42,258 nucleotides of DNA. Source: Azospirillum endophyticum. Lineage in GTDB: Bacteria > Pseudomonadota > Alphaproteobacteria > Azospirillales > Azospirillaceae. The notes beneath the pieces are model-generated. The model ran no database searches. It was not told where the DNA came from and was given only the letters and a program-made list of their open reading frames with translations. Shown one piece after another: positions 16,856 to 25,487 of this stretch (positions are counted from its first letter, which is position 1; each line of letters starts with the position of its first letter). The stretch lies in contig NZ_JAENHM010000088.1 in assembly GCF_016595245.1 (NCBI RefSeq), positions 1 to 42,258 of the forward strand. Reading direction: 5' to 3'. Made by a program: the position numbers and the translations under genes.

Positions 16856-17407
16856 ATGTCCAGCATGCAGTCCCATCGCCGCTCCATTCCCGCCCCCGAG
16901 CGATTCCAGGATCTGCGTGGCGCCGAGGCTTTGGTCGTCTCCGTTCTGCGCCTGTGGGCCGAGCCCCTGCGGGAACCGGAACGACGGCATCCCCACTGGC
17001 AGGACGGCATGACCGAGGCCGGGTTGTCGAACGATGCCGCCGTGGCGTTCGATACGCTGATGCGCATCGTACTGGCGGCCACCGTCCGCCCGCTCGACCT
17101 GCACCGCCCACCCTGTCCAGGCTTGGGCACCGACGAAACGCTGCTGCTCGACATGCTTCGGCTGGCGCAACAGGGCCAGCATGGCGAGGCCGGGTTGCTG
17201 ATGAACGACTTGTTGCCGCTGGCCGGCGTGCGGATGGCGATGGCCCCGCTCTGCGTCCTGGCGACCGCCCTCAGCCGCGCCGGGCTGCAACTGCCCGACC
17301 CGGCGGAGGATGCTCGCACACCGAAGCGGGCCGCCGCCGGGTGCATGGAGCGCACGCGGGAGCGCCCTCTGCCGACCGCCGACCGCGGCGCCACCCTGCT
17401 GCACTAG
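16856..17407 (+). CDS. uncharacterised protein, possibly iron-regulated
   Basis: 183 residues, soluble and helix-rich by composition, with no signal peptide or membrane segment. Features include RGAEALVVSVLRLWAEPL (about 22-39), TLMRIVLAATVRPLDLHRPPC (about 67-87), DETLLLDMLRLAQQGQ and an alpha-helical C-terminal half. I do not recognise a named domain. The pattern is reminiscent of small uncharacterised proteins near iron-uptake genes in alphaproteobacteria, which agrees with the Fur-like box just upstream. GGAG lies ahead of the ATG. A good terminator hairpin starts at the stop codon. It is probably monocistronic. Confidence 0.75.
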   Translation: MSSMQSHRRSIPAPERFQDLRGAEALVVSVLRLWAEPLREPERRHPHWQDGMTEAGLSNDAAVAFDTLMRIVLAATVRPLDLHRPPCPGLGTDETLLLDMLRLAQQGQHGEAGLLMNDLLPLAGVRMAMAPLCVLATALSRAGLQLPDPAEDARTPKRAAAGCMERTRERPLPTADRGATLLH

Positions 17408-17460
17408 AGTTTGTCTGATCCTTGTTGAAGCATCAGACAAACTCTATGCTTTTGATTTTT
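17406..17460. terminator. intrinsic terminator, 14-base perfect stem
   Basis: AGAGTTTGTCTGAT (17406-17419) pairs perfectly with ATCAGACAAACTCT (17432-17445) across a 12-base loop, then T-rich sequence (CTTTTGATTTTT). The stem begins in the stop codon of the 183-residue gene. It can act on the plus strand and lies downstream of pqiC on the other. Confidence 0.8.
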
Positions 17461-17474
17461 CCTGAGATTCACGC

Positions 17475-17494
17475 TTCAAGCGCTTCGGCTTGAA
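17475..17494. terminator. second hairpin in the convergent junction
   Basis: TTCAAGC (17475-17481) and GCTTGAA (17488-17494) flank the loop GCTTCG, 36 bases past the pqiC stop on the minus strand. It is followed there by GGAAAAATC rather than a clean U tract. The pair of palindromes may be one repeat unit. Confidence 0.45.
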
Positions 17495-17529
17495 CCGATC
17501 ACACTCTAAGGCGGCGGCAACCGGTCGCG

Positions 17530-18129
17530 TCAGCGCCGAACCCCTGCGGCGACGCGATCGGCGAATGTGCCGACCGCTTGGCTCATCGCCCTGACCTGGG
17601 CATCGGGACCGGTACCGGCGGACGGAACCTCCACCGTTTCGCGCGTCGGCCCACTCCTTCGCCCAGGCGCGCCGCCACCCGGCGACAGGCTCCATTGCGC
17701 GTCCAGAACGACGCGGCCGGTGGCGTCGGCATCGAAGCGCAGCACGGTGACGGCCAGCACGGCCGTTCCTTCCCCCACCGAACTGCCGGCCACCGGCAGG
17801 ACCGTCACGCCCGGCAGACGCGCCGCGAGGTCCCCGGCCAGGGTCGAGCGCAACCCATCCGCCAGCGGTTCGGCCCAGCGGTCGAACTCGAGTGTCTCGA
17901 TCCGGTTCTCGTCGATCCGGCGAACGATCTGCGGCCGGTCGATCAACATCGGCAGGTCCAGCGATCCCAACGCCAGGGCTTGGGAACCAGACCGGAGCGG
18001 CTGCACCGTCCCGGCGGGTGCGACCACCGCCAGCGTGTAGAGCCGGCTGTCCGGTGTCGACTGGCAGGCCGCCAGCACGAGAAGCGGCAGCGCCAGCGCG
18101 GCGCTCCGCAATCCGCGCACCCATTCCAT
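17530..18129 (-). CDS. pqiC: PqiC-like outer-membrane lipoprotein
   Basis: 199 residues from the ATG at 18129; an in-frame ATG at 18144 would add five. The lipoprotein signal ends LLVLAAC (C22). The mature part is the ABC-type transport auxiliary family: RLYTLAV, LPMLIDRPQIVRR, FDRWAEPL and a long beta/alpha core. PqiC binds the outer-membrane end of the PqiB tunnel for lipid transfer across the periplasm. It is last in the pqiA-pqiB-pqiC operon; the preceding gene ends 19 bases upstream of this start. Confidence 0.88.
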   Translation of the reverse strand: MEWVRGLRSAALALPLLVLAACQSTPDSRLYTLAVVAPAGTVQPLRSGSQALALGSLDLPMLIDRPQIVRRIDENRIETLEFDRWAEPLADGLRSTLAGDLAARLPGVTVLPVAGSSVGEGTAVLAVTVLRFDADATGRVVLDAQWSLSPGGGAPGRRSGPTRETVEVPSAGTGPDAQVRAMSQAVGTFADRVAAGVRR

Positions 18130-18148
18130 CACGTCATCCCCCATTCCA

Positions 18149-19852
18149 TTATTTTTTGCCCCGGAGCAGCGCTTCCGGGTGGCGTTCCAGATAGTCGGCC
18201 AGTACGCGGAAGGACCGGGCGGCGTCGTTCAGCTGCCGCATCACGCCGGGCAGATCGGCCTGTCCACCGCCACCGCCGAGCAGCCCGTTGGCGCTGTTCA
18301 GCGTGCCTTCCGCCGCCGTCGCCACGCCACGCAGACTCTTCACCAACTGCGGCAGTTGCCGGTCGGCATCGCGCATCAACGTGTCCGCGCTGCCCAGCGC
18401 CTTGGCCAGCGCGGCCAGCGAGCGCGCGAGGTCCGGCGAGCCGGCAAGGCCGCTCACCGACTGCAGGGTGCCGCGCAGATCGGCCAGCAGCGCGTCGAGC
18501 GGCAGCGCCGCCACCTTGTCCATCACCACCCCGGCCGACCGCGAGAGGGAGTCGAGGTCGCTGGAGGCGACGGTCGGCAGTTCCGATCCCTCGGTACCCG
18601 GTACCGTCGGCGGGGGGTCGGGCTCGAAATCGAAGGACACCAGCATCTGCCCGGTCAGCAGGTTGCCGGACGCCAGACGCCCGCGCAGCCCCTTGCCCAC
18701 CTGGGTGGCGATCAGCTTGCGCACCGCCGCCTCGTCCATCGGCTTTCCGTCGATGACGGCATAGGTCCGGGCGACCAGATCGGGTTCGATGTCGATCTCG
18801 ACAGGGATGTGCAGTTGCTGTTTGGCCTCGTCATACTCCAGCCGGACGGCGGCGACATGGCCGACGGTCAGGCCGCGCATCAGCACCGGCGCGCCGGCCT
18901 GCAGCCCCTGCACCGAGCCGGGGAACTCCAACCGGTAACGGACGCGCAGACGGTCGCGCGCGGCGGCCGCGGACACCTGATCCTCGTAGAGCGTGAAGGT
19001 CGCCCAGTCCATCGCCTGCGCTCCGGCCTCCGGATCCGGCGGGGTTTCCAGCACCACGCCGCCCAGCGCCAGGGTCTTCAGCGATTCGGTCTGGAACTTG
19101 ATGCCGTCGGCACCGGCGGAGAACTGGATGCCCGACGACCGCCAGAACCGGCTCCCCTCATGCACCAGCCCCTCATAGGGCGCGCGGATGAAGACCGACA
19201 CCGACACCGTCCGGTCCTGGGGCGAGAGGTTGTAGCCCATCACCTCGCCTACCTGGACGCCGCGGAAATAGACGGGGGAGCCTTGGGCCAGCGATCCCAG
19301 CTGCTCCGCCTTCAAGGAGAAGCTGCGGCCCGGCACGTCGGCGCGGACCGCCGGCGGCTCGTCGAGCGCGTCGAATTCCCACCGGTCCTCGCCGCCGCCC
19401 GGCTCCATCTCCACATAGGTGCCGGACACCACCGTGCTCAGCCCCGACACTCCCCCCAGTCCCAGACGCGGCGCCACCACCCAGAAGCGGGTTCCCTCCT
19501 TCAAATGGCGGGCGGCAGTGCGGTCCATGCGGGCGGTGGCGATCACCTGCGACAGGTCGTCGGACAACCGGACCGCTTCGATCACGCCCAGATCGACGTT
19601 CTTGTGCTTGATGCGGGTCCGCCCGGCCTCCAGCCCGTCGCCGGACTGGAAGGTGATGACGATCTGCGGACCGCGCTCCTCCAGCCAGCGCCAACCGAGC
19701 CAGCCGGCGATCAGCGCCGCCACCAGCGGCAGCAGCCACAAGAGGGACAACCTGCGGCGCGTCGATACCGCCACCTCCGGCGGATGCGGGGGCGGAGGAG
19801 GTGAGGGGACCGGAGGGGAAGCGGGAGGCGGCGACTGGTCGGCGTCAGTCAT
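18149..19852 (-). CDS. pqiB: PqiB-like MCE-domain protein
   Basis: 567 residues. After a proline-rich cytoplasmic tail (8-25) one membrane segment (about 34-52, LSLLWLLPLVAALIAGWLG) anchors it. Three MCE domains follow, starting near QIVITFQSGDGLEAGRTRIKHKNV, SLKAEQLGSLAQGSPVYFRGVQVG and RYRLEFPGSVQGLQAGAPVLMRGLTVG. The C-terminal helical region forms the long PqiB-type channel that spans the periplasm. The length agrees with PqiB (about 550), unlike single-MCE MlaD. It overlaps pqiA by eight bases. Confidence 0.95.
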   Translation of the reverse strand: MTDADQSPPPASPPVPSPPPPPHPPEVAVSTRRRLSLLWLLPLVAALIAGWLGWRWLEERGPQIVITFQSGDGLEAGRTRIKHKNVDLGVIEAVRLSDDLSQVIATARMDRTAARHLKEGTRFWVVAPRLGLGGVSGLSTVVSGTYVEMEPGGGEDRWEFDALDEPPAVRADVPGRSFSLKAEQLGSLAQGSPVYFRGVQVGEVMGYNLSPQDRTVSVSVFIRAPYEGLVHEGSRFWRSSGIQFSAGADGIKFQTESLKTLALGGVVLETPPDPEAGAQAMDWATFTLYEDQVSAAAARDRLRVRYRLEFPGSVQGLQAGAPVLMRGLTVGHVAAVRLEYDEAKQQLHIPVEIDIEPDLVARTYAVIDGKPMDEAAVRKLIATQVGKGLRGRLASGNLLTGQMLVSFDFEPDPPPTVPGTEGSELPTVASSDLDSLSRSAGVVMDKVAALPLDALLADLRGTLQSVSGLAGSPDLARSLAALAKALGSADTLMRDADRQLPQLVKSLRGVATAAEGTLNSANGLLGGGGGQADLPGVMRQLNDAARSFRVLADYLERHPEALLRGKK

Positions 19853-21131
19853 GCCGCACCCCGTCCGCCCGATCCCACATCACGCGCGGGTCGAAGACAT
19901 GGCTCGCCAACATGGTCAGGATGACCACGGCGGCGAAGGCGATCGCGCCGTCATCGGCGCGGACGGAGGCGACGGCACCGAACTGGACCAGCGCCGTGAG
20001 GATTGCGATCATGAAGACGTCCACATTGGACCAACGCCCGATGGCATCGATGAAACGGTAGAGGCGGGTCCGCCCCTGCAGCCGCGCGGCCGATCCGCGC
20101 CAGGCGGTGACGACAAACCATGCTAGGCCGCCCAGCTTCAGGAGCGGCACGGCGATGCTGGCGACGAAAACCAGCAGGGCCAGCGGCCACATGCCGGACC
20201 CGGCCAGTTCCCCCACCCCGCCCAGGATCGTGCTGGGGTCGCCCCGGCCGAAATTGACGACGGTCATCACCGGCAGCAGGTTGGCCGGCACATAGAGGAT
20301 GGCGCTGGTGGCGACCAGCGCCGTGGTCCGCCCCAGGCTGTCCGGCTCCCGCACATGCAGGCGGCTGCCGCAGCGGGTGCAGCGGCCCGGTGCCGGTTCA
20401 TGCCCATGGTCATGGACGCGCTGGCAGACCGAACAGGCGACCCAGCGGCTTGGCGGCGGGGCCGAAGCGGGCGGCACATGATCGATGGCCGACCACAGCG
20501 CCCGGCGGTCCAGGCCCTGGTCCATCGCGCTCATCGCCAACACATAGCCGCCGAGCGCCAGCCCACCGGTCAGCAATTCCGCATTGGCGAAGCCGTAGAG
20601 CTTGGAATAACCGACCAGCAGGCCCAGCAGGAAGACGTCCAGCATCGCCCATGGGCGCAGGGCTTCGGTCAGGGCGAACAGCCTTGCGGTCGCCCGCGGC
20701 TGCTCCGGCGGAAGCCCGGCGCGCAGGCGCAGCAGCACGGCGATCACGCCCACGACGCGGACGACCGGCGCGCCCAGCACCAGCACCCCCACCAGCAGCG
20801 AAAGCGGCCACATCCCCTGGTCGGCCAGGGCCTCGATCCCGGTGGTGACCAGGCCGGCGCGGTCGTTGCCCTGGATATGCACCGCCATCAGCGGATTGAG
20901 CGCGATCAGTCCCAGCATCAGCAGGGCGGTCAGCGCCATCGGCAGGGCATGGCGCGGACCGCCCGCCACATGCCGGTACAGCACCGCGCCGCATCGCGTG
21001 CAGACGGCCCGGCCGTGGCGGGGCAATTCACGGACACGATGAAGCCGCCCACAGTCCGGACAGCCGACCAGATCGTCCCGTACCGTCACCCGATGCCCGC
21101 TCAACCCGACCTTGCCCTGCCATATCGACAT
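19845..21131 (-). CDS. pqiA: PqiA-like inner-membrane protein
   Basis: 428 residues from MSIWQGKVGL. It has two repeated halves, each with a zinc ribbon (CPDC/CTRC near 24-46; CSVC/CTRC in the middle) followed by four hydrophobic segments. The second half carries LYRFIDAIGRWSNVDVFMIAIL, a PqiA hallmark, and the first half its counterpart ALRPWAMLDVFLLGLLVG. The role is inner-membrane partner of PqiB in envelope lipid trafficking. The start is uncertain because no strong ribosome site is seen; the frame is open to 21290, into the divergent regulator's promoter. Confidence 0.92.
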   Translation of the reverse strand: MSIWQGKVGLSGHRVTVRDDLVGCPDCGRLHRVRELPRHGRAVCTRCGAVLYRHVAGGPRHALPMALTALLMLGLIALNPLMAVHIQGNDRAGLVTTGIEALADQGMWPLSLLVGVLVLGAPVVRVVGVIAVLLRLRAGLPPEQPRATARLFALTEALRPWAMLDVFLLGLLVGYSKLYGFANAELLTGGLALGGYVLAMSAMDQGLDRRALWSAIDHVPPASAPPPSRWVACSVCQRVHDHGHEPAPGRCTRCGSRLHVREPDSLGRTTALVATSAILYVPANLLPVMTVVNFGRGDPSTILGGVGELAGSGMWPLALLVFVASIAVPLLKLGGLAWFVVTAWRGSAARLQGRTRLYRFIDAIGRWSNVDVFMIAILTALVQFGAVASVRADDGAIAFAAVVILTMLASHVFDPRVMWDRADGVRHD

Positions 21132-21268
21132 GCACGCGCCCAAAAGACTCACCGCAAATCCCGCACTCCAATTGGCTTTTTCGGCCGGCTGCGCAAGCCC
21201 CAGCGAACGGGATAGGCGATTTTCCATCGCACCGCAGCAAGGCCGAGGTCCGGGCCGGGAATTCCCGA

Positions 21269-21297
21269 TTGACCGACGGTTTATGTACATACATTAT
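21269..21297 (+). promoter_or_regulatory. promoter with embedded TATGTACATA operator
   Basis: TTGACC (21269-21274), exactly 17 bases, then CATTAT (21292-21297) is a good sigma70-type promoter. Its spacer contains the perfect 10-base palindrome TATGTACATA (21282-21291), close to HutC-type GntR operators. It drives the adjacent regulator, implying autoregulation. Confidence 0.65.
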
Positions 21298-21331
21298 CGT
21301 CCAAACGTCACATCGCGGCTCGGAGAGCGGG

Positions 21332-22183
21332 GTGCAGGGGTTGGCACGGCAAGGCCTGACCGGACAGGATCGCGATGGCGGACCGGCTTCCACTCAGGAT
21401 GGCCGGGCGTCAGTCGGCCCGGTGCAGGACGACCTGGTGCTCGCCGGGCTCGCGCTCGATGGCCGCGGGCCGCTGTTCGACCAGATCAAGCGCGCCGTCG
21501 CCGGCCAGATCCTGCGCGGCCGCTGGCTGGCCGGCGAACGCCTTCCCAACGAGGCGGAGCTGTCGAGCCTCTACGGCGTCTCCCGCCAGACCGTTCACAA
21601 GGCCATCGCCCTGCTGGCGCGGGAAGGCTTTCTGGTCCGCCGCCGCCGGGCCGGCACCTTCGTCGCCACCGGCCGCCGCGACCGCTTCGCCCTGCCCATT
21701 GAGGATATCGGCGACGTGGTGGCGCGGGAGGGGCGCGTCTACGAGTTCCGCATCCGCGACCGCAAGAGCCTTCGCAACGGCGAAGGAATCCGCTGGCCCG
21801 ACCTGCCCGACGGAACGCCGATCCTGACGCTCGAATGCCTGCATTTCAGCGACGGGACACCGATCCAGTTCGAACGCCGCCTCGTCAACCTCGACGTCGT
21901 GCCGGAGGTGGTTGACGAAGCCTTCGATGTCGTGGCACCCAGCCGCTGGCTGGTCGACCGGGTCCCCTGGTCGTCGGCCGACCACAGCGTGCGCGCCGTC
22001 AACGCCACGGCGGAGATGGCGGCGCTGCTGGGGGTGGAAGCAGGGGCGGCCTGCCTGTCGATCCGGCGGCAAACCATGCATCTCAGCCGGCCGGTGACGC
22101 TGGTCCATTTCCTCTCGGTCGGCGACCGCTTCAGCCTCAGCGGCTCGTCGATCACCGACAGCGCGACCGAGTTGAATTTGTAA
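21332..22183 (+). CDS. GntR-family regulator with UTRA domain
   Basis: 283 residues from a GTG behind GGAGAG; the promoter at 21269-21297 rules out earlier starts. The winged helix (about 45-115) contains PLFDQIKRAVAGQILRGRWL, LPNEAELSSLYGVSRQTVHKA and LVRRRRAGTFV. A UTRA effector-binding domain follows (about 130-280), with LECLHFSDGTPIQFERRLVN. HutC-subfamily proteins sense small metabolites such as urocanate. It lies directly ahead of an amino acid importer and probably regulates it; the ligand is unknown. A 7-base-stem hairpin follows its stop. Confidence 0.92.
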   Translation: MQGLARQGLTGQDRDGGPASTQDGRASVGPVQDDLVLAGLALDGRGPLFDQIKRAVAGQILRGRWLAGERLPNEAELSSLYGVSRQTVHKAIALLAREGFLVRRRRAGTFVATGRRDRFALPIEDIGDVVAREGRVYEFRIRDRKSLRNGEGIRWPDLPDGTPILTLECLHFSDGTPIQFERRLVNLDVVPEVVDEAFDVVAPSRWLVDRVPWSSADHSVRAVNATAEMAALLGVEAGAACLSIRRQTMHLSRPVTLVHFLSVGDRFSLSGSSITDSATELNL

Positions 22184-22194
22184 ACACAAAAGGA

Positions 22195-22211
22195 CCGGCG
22201 GCAGCCGCCGG
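22195..22211 (+). terminator. short GC hairpin between regulator and importer
   Basis: CCGGCGG and CCGCCGG pair across a CAG loop just after the regulator stop, without a U tract. It may reduce read-through or protect the downstream message. Confidence 0.35.
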
Positions 22212-22247
22212 CCATGACAGGGGTCTTTCACGATGGAGAGCAAATCG

Positions 22248-23078
22248 ATGGTTCGGACGATGTTCAAGACGGCGCTGCTCGGCGCCACGCTGCTGGTCGC
22301 CGGGGTCGCCGCCGGTACGGCGATGGCCGACACGCTGGCCGACGTGAAGAAGGCGGGCGTCTTCACCGTCGCCACCGAAATGCAGTTCCCGCCCTTCGAT
22401 TTCCTTGAGAACAACGAATACAAGGGTGTCGACAAGGACCTGTTCGACGAGGTGGCGAAGGAGCTGGGCGTCAAGGCCAAATACATGGACCTGCCCTGGA
22501 CCAGCGTGCTGCCGGGCCTGGAAGCCAAGAAGTTCGACCTGGTGATCGCGCCGGTCACCATCACGAAGGAGCGCACCAAGCGCTACGCCTTCACCGTTCC
22601 GATTTCCGAGGCGACCGCCGCCCTGATGAAGCGCGCCGACGACAAGACCATCAACAAGCCGGAGGACATCGCCGGCAAGAAGGTCGGCGGCGGCAAGGGC
22701 ACCTCGCAGCTGGCCCAGGTGAAGGAGTACGGCCAGACCCTGCCGACCCCGCCGGACGTCCGCGAATATGTCGACAGCAACCAGTCCTACGCCGATCTGG
22801 CCGCCGGCCGCGTCGACGCCTCGGTCAACTCGCTGCCGAACCTGAATTTCGCCGCCGCCCAGCGCAAGGACACCTTCGCCGTCGTCCTGCCGCCCTTCGG
22901 CAAGCCCTCCTACTTCTCCTGGGTCGGCCGCCTGGACGAGAACGACAAGAGCCTGGTCGAGGCGGTCAACGCGGCGCTGGTGAAGATCCAGAAGGACGGC
23001 CGCATGGCCACCATCCAGAAGAAGTGGTTCGGCGTCTCGCAAGAGCTGCCGACCACCGTTCCGGAACCGCAGCTGTAA
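22248..23078 (+). CDS. polar amino acid ABC transporter, substrate-binding protein
   Basis: 276 residues from the ATG preceded by GGAGAGC; an ATG at 22233 would add five. The signal peptide ends near residue 27 (AAGTAMA-DT). It is a family 3 solute-binding protein: FTVATEMQFPPFDFLENNEYKGVDKDL at the start of the mature part, DLVIAPVTITKERTKRYAFT in the middle and a C-terminal IQKDGRMATIQKKWFG. It should bind an amino acid or derivative in the periplasm. It is followed by two permeases and an ATPase, with a palindromic repeat in the gap before the first permease. Confidence 0.93.
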   Translation: MVRTMFKTALLGATLLVAGVAAGTAMADTLADVKKAGVFTVATEMQFPPFDFLENNEYKGVDKDLFDEVAKELGVKAKYMDLPWTSVLPGLEAKKFDLVIAPVTITKERTKRYAFTVPISEATAALMKRADDKTINKPEDIAGKKVGGGKGTSQLAQVKEYGQTLPTPPDVREYVDSNQSYADLAAGRVDASVNSLPNLNFAAAQRKDTFAVVLPPFGKPSYFSWVGRLDENDKSLVEAVNAALVKIQKDGRMATIQKKWFGVSQELPTTVPEPQL

Positions 23079-23093
23079 GGGGGATAGGTGACT

Positions 23094-23248
23094 TTCCCTC
23101 TCCCGTCCCGGGAGAGGGAGGGGACCCACGAAGTGGGGAGGGTGAGGGGCAATCCGCACATGGATTCCCCGATCCTCGCATCACCCCTCACCCTTCCCAT
23201 GGCTTGCGCCATGGGCCCCTTCCCTCTCCCGGGGCGGGAGAGGGTTAG
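23094..23248. repeat. intergenic palindromic repeat, 155 bases
   Basis: CCCTCTCCCGTCCCGGGAGAGG near the left end mirrors CCCTCTCCCGGGGCGGGAGAGG at the right end in nested palindromes, with CACCCCTCACCC/GGGTGAGGGG between. It fills the gap between the binding protein and first permease, where it could stabilise the upstream message. Confidence 0.75.
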
Positions 23249-23272
23249 GATCGCTCGACGAAGGCCCACCCG

Positions 23273-23920
23273 ATGAAGTTCAGCGTCATCATCGACGCCC
23301 TTCCCTATCTGCTGGGAGCGGCCGTCACGACCATCTGGGTTTCGCTGCTCGGCGTTCTGCTGGGGCAGGTGATCGGCGTCGCCGTCTGCGTGGCGCGCCA
23401 GTCCGGCGGCCGGGCGGCGGACATCGCCGGCGGCGTCTATGTCAGTTTCTTCCGCGGCGTGCCGCTGCTGATCCAGCTTCTGCTGATCTATTACATGCTG
23501 CCGCTGATCGGCATCGACGTGCCGCCGCTGGTCGCCTCCATCGCCGCGCTGGGGCTGGCATCCGGCGCCTATGTCTCGGAGATCTACCGCGGCGCCCTGA
23601 ATGCCGTTCCGCACGGCCAGTCGGAGGCGGCGCTGGCGCTCGGCTTCCCCGGCCGGTCGATCTGGGCGCGCATCCTGCTGCCGCAGGCCTTCCGCATCTC
23701 GGTTCCCGCCCTGGTCAACGAGCTCATCCTGCTGCTGAAGGCGTCCTCGCTGATCTCGGTCGTCGGGGTGGCGGAGCTGACGCGGACCAGCCAGACCATT
23801 TCGGCCAGCAACTTCCGGCCGCTGGAAATCTATCTGGCGGCCGGCCTCATCTATTTGGCGATCAACGGCGCGCTGGCCCTGTTCGGCACGCTGGTCGAAC
23901 GCCGCCTGCAACAGGCCTGA
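23273..23920 (+). CDS. polar amino acid ABC transporter permease 1
   Basis: 215 residues of the HisM/GlnP type, about five membrane segments. Landmarks are the N-terminal LPYLLGAAVTTIWVSLLGVLLG, SFFRGVPLLIQLLLIYYMLP and the EAA loop GQSEAALALGFPGRSIWARILLPQAF. It forms a heterodimer with the next gene's product. The next gene starts four bases after its stop. Confidence 0.94.
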   Translation: MKFSVIIDALPYLLGAAVTTIWVSLLGVLLGQVIGVAVCVARQSGGRAADIAGGVYVSFFRGVPLLIQLLLIYYMLPLIGIDVPPLVASIAALGLASGAYVSEIYRGALNAVPHGQSEAALALGFPGRSIWARILLPQAFRISVPALVNELILLLKASSLISVVGVAELTRTSQTISASNFRPLEIYLAAGLIYLAINGALALFGTLVERRLQQA

Positions 23921-23924
23921 CCCG

Positions 23925-24629
23925 ATGTTGGACTTCGCCCTTTTCGTCCAGTACGGCCCGGCGCTGCTGCGCGGCTTCGGCGTCACCATCCTGTGCTGGG
24001 GCGCCGGCTGCCTGATCGGCATGGCGCTGGGCTTCGTACTGATGCTGCTGCGGCAAGTGCCGGTGAAGCCGCTGCGCTGGATCATCCGCGCCTATATCGA
24101 GGTGATCCGCGGCACGCCCTTCCTGATCCAGCTGTTCCTGCTCTACAGCGGCGGTCCGTCCTTCGGCCTGCGGCTGGAGGCGACCACCGCCGGCATCCTC
24201 GGCCTCGGCCTCTACGGCAGCGCCTATTTCGCCGAGATCTTCCGCGCCGGCTATCAGGCCGTGCCGAAGGGGCAGGTGGAGGCGGCGCTCAGCCTCGGCA
24301 TGTCCTACGGCGCCATCCTGCGCCGGGTGATCGTGCCGGCGATGCTGGTATCGACCATCCCGGCCATCGTCAACATGATGGCGATCCTGACCAAGGAGAC
24401 GGTGGTGCTGTCGATCATCACCGTGCCGGAACTGATGTACGAGATGCAGACGATGGCGGCGGAGACCTTCGCCACCTTCGAGACCATCCTGGGGATGGCG
24501 CTGTTCTACTGGCTGCTGGTGGAGGTGGTTTCGCGCCTGGGCCGCCGGCTGGAGGCCCGCGTCACCCGTTTCCTGACCCATGCCTCGCCGCAGGGGTCGT
24601 CGACCGAGACCGCAACCGCGAGGGCGTGA
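23925..24629 (+). CDS. polar amino acid ABC transporter permease 2
   Basis: 234 residues of the same family: GFGVTILCWGAGCLIGMALG, VIRGTPFLIQLFLLYSGGP and the EAA loop KGQVEAALSLGMSYGAILRRVIVPAM. A polar tail follows residue 215. Its TGA overlaps the ATPase ATG by one base, so translation is coupled. Confidence 0.94.
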   Translation: MLDFALFVQYGPALLRGFGVTILCWGAGCLIGMALGFVLMLLRQVPVKPLRWIIRAYIEVIRGTPFLIQLFLLYSGGPSFGLRLEATTAGILGLGLYGSAYFAEIFRAGYQAVPKGQVEAALSLGMSYGAILRRVIVPAMLVSTIPAIVNMMAILTKETVVLSIITVPELMYEMQTMAAETFATFETILGMALFYWLLVEVVSRLGRRLEARVTRFLTHASPQGSSTETATARA

Positions 24630-25456
24630 TGACCGCCGTTTCCCAAACCGCCACCCCGCCCCGCCCGGCGAGCGCCGGAGATGCCGTGCCGATGGTTTCG
24701 ATCCGCGGCGTCGGCAAGAGCTTCGGCACCAACGAGGTGCTGCGCGACATCGACCTGACCGTCGACAGGTCGGAGGTGGTCTGCCTGATCGGCCCCAGCG
24801 GCTCGGGCAAGAGCACGCTGCTGCGCTGCATCAACTTCCTGGAGGTCTACGACCGCGGCGAGATCCGCATCGAAGGCAAGCTGGTCGGCTACACCGACGA
24901 CGCGCAACGCCGCCGCCTGTCGAACCGCGACCTGCGGGATTTGCGCCGCAACGTCGGCATGGTGTTCCAGCAGTTCAACCTGTGGCCCCACATGACCGCG
25001 CTGGAGAATGTGGCCGAGGCGCTGGTGCAGGTCCGCGGCATGGACAAGGCTGCGGCATCCGCCCACGCCGGCCGGATGCTCGACCGGGTCGGCCTGGCGG
25101 CCAAGGCCGACAGCTATCCCGCCCGGCTGTCCGGCGGCCAGCAGCAGCGCGTCGCCATCGCCCGCGTCATCGCGATGGAACCCCATTTGATGCTGTTCGA
25201 CGAGCCGACCTCGGCGCTCGATCCCGAGCTGGTGGGCGAGGTTTTGCAGGTGATGCGCGATCTGGCGGCCGACGGCATGACCATGGTGGTGGTGACGCAC
25301 GAGATGGGCTTCGCCGCCAACGTCGCCGACAAGGTGGCCTTCCTCGACCGCGGCCGCATCGCCGCCTTCGGCACCCCGCGCGAGGTCTTCCACGAGGCCA
25401 CCGAGCCGCGGGTGCAGCAGTTCCTGCAGACTTATCACGAGCGCAACAGTTTCTGA
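24629..25456 (+). CDS. polar amino acid ABC transporter ATPase
   Basis: 275 residues. A 20-residue polar N-terminal stretch precedes the ABC domain. Walker A GPSGSGKST, Q-loop VFQQFNLWPHMTALENV, signature LSGGQQQRVAIARVIAMEP, Walker B LMLFDEPTSALDPE and the H-loop in VVVTHEMGFA are all intact. This is a GlnQ/HisP-type ATPase. A GTG at 24626 is an alternative start. It ends the importer operon; a 107-base palindrome follows. Confidence 0.95.
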   Translation: MTAVSQTATPPRPASAGDAVPMVSIRGVGKSFGTNEVLRDIDLTVDRSEVVCLIGPSGSGKSTLLRCINFLEVYDRGEIRIEGKLVGYTDDAQRRRLSNRDLRDLRRNVGMVFQQFNLWPHMTALENVAEALVQVRGMDKAAASAHAGRMLDRVGLAAKADSYPARLSGGQQQRVAIARVIAMEPHLMLFDEPTSALDPELVGEVLQVMRDLAADGMTMVVVTHEMGFAANVADKVAFLDRGRIAAFGTPREVFHEATEPRVQQFLQTYHERNSF

Positions 25457-25487
25457 TTATCCACGCGGGTTAAGTACCGGCTTCGAT

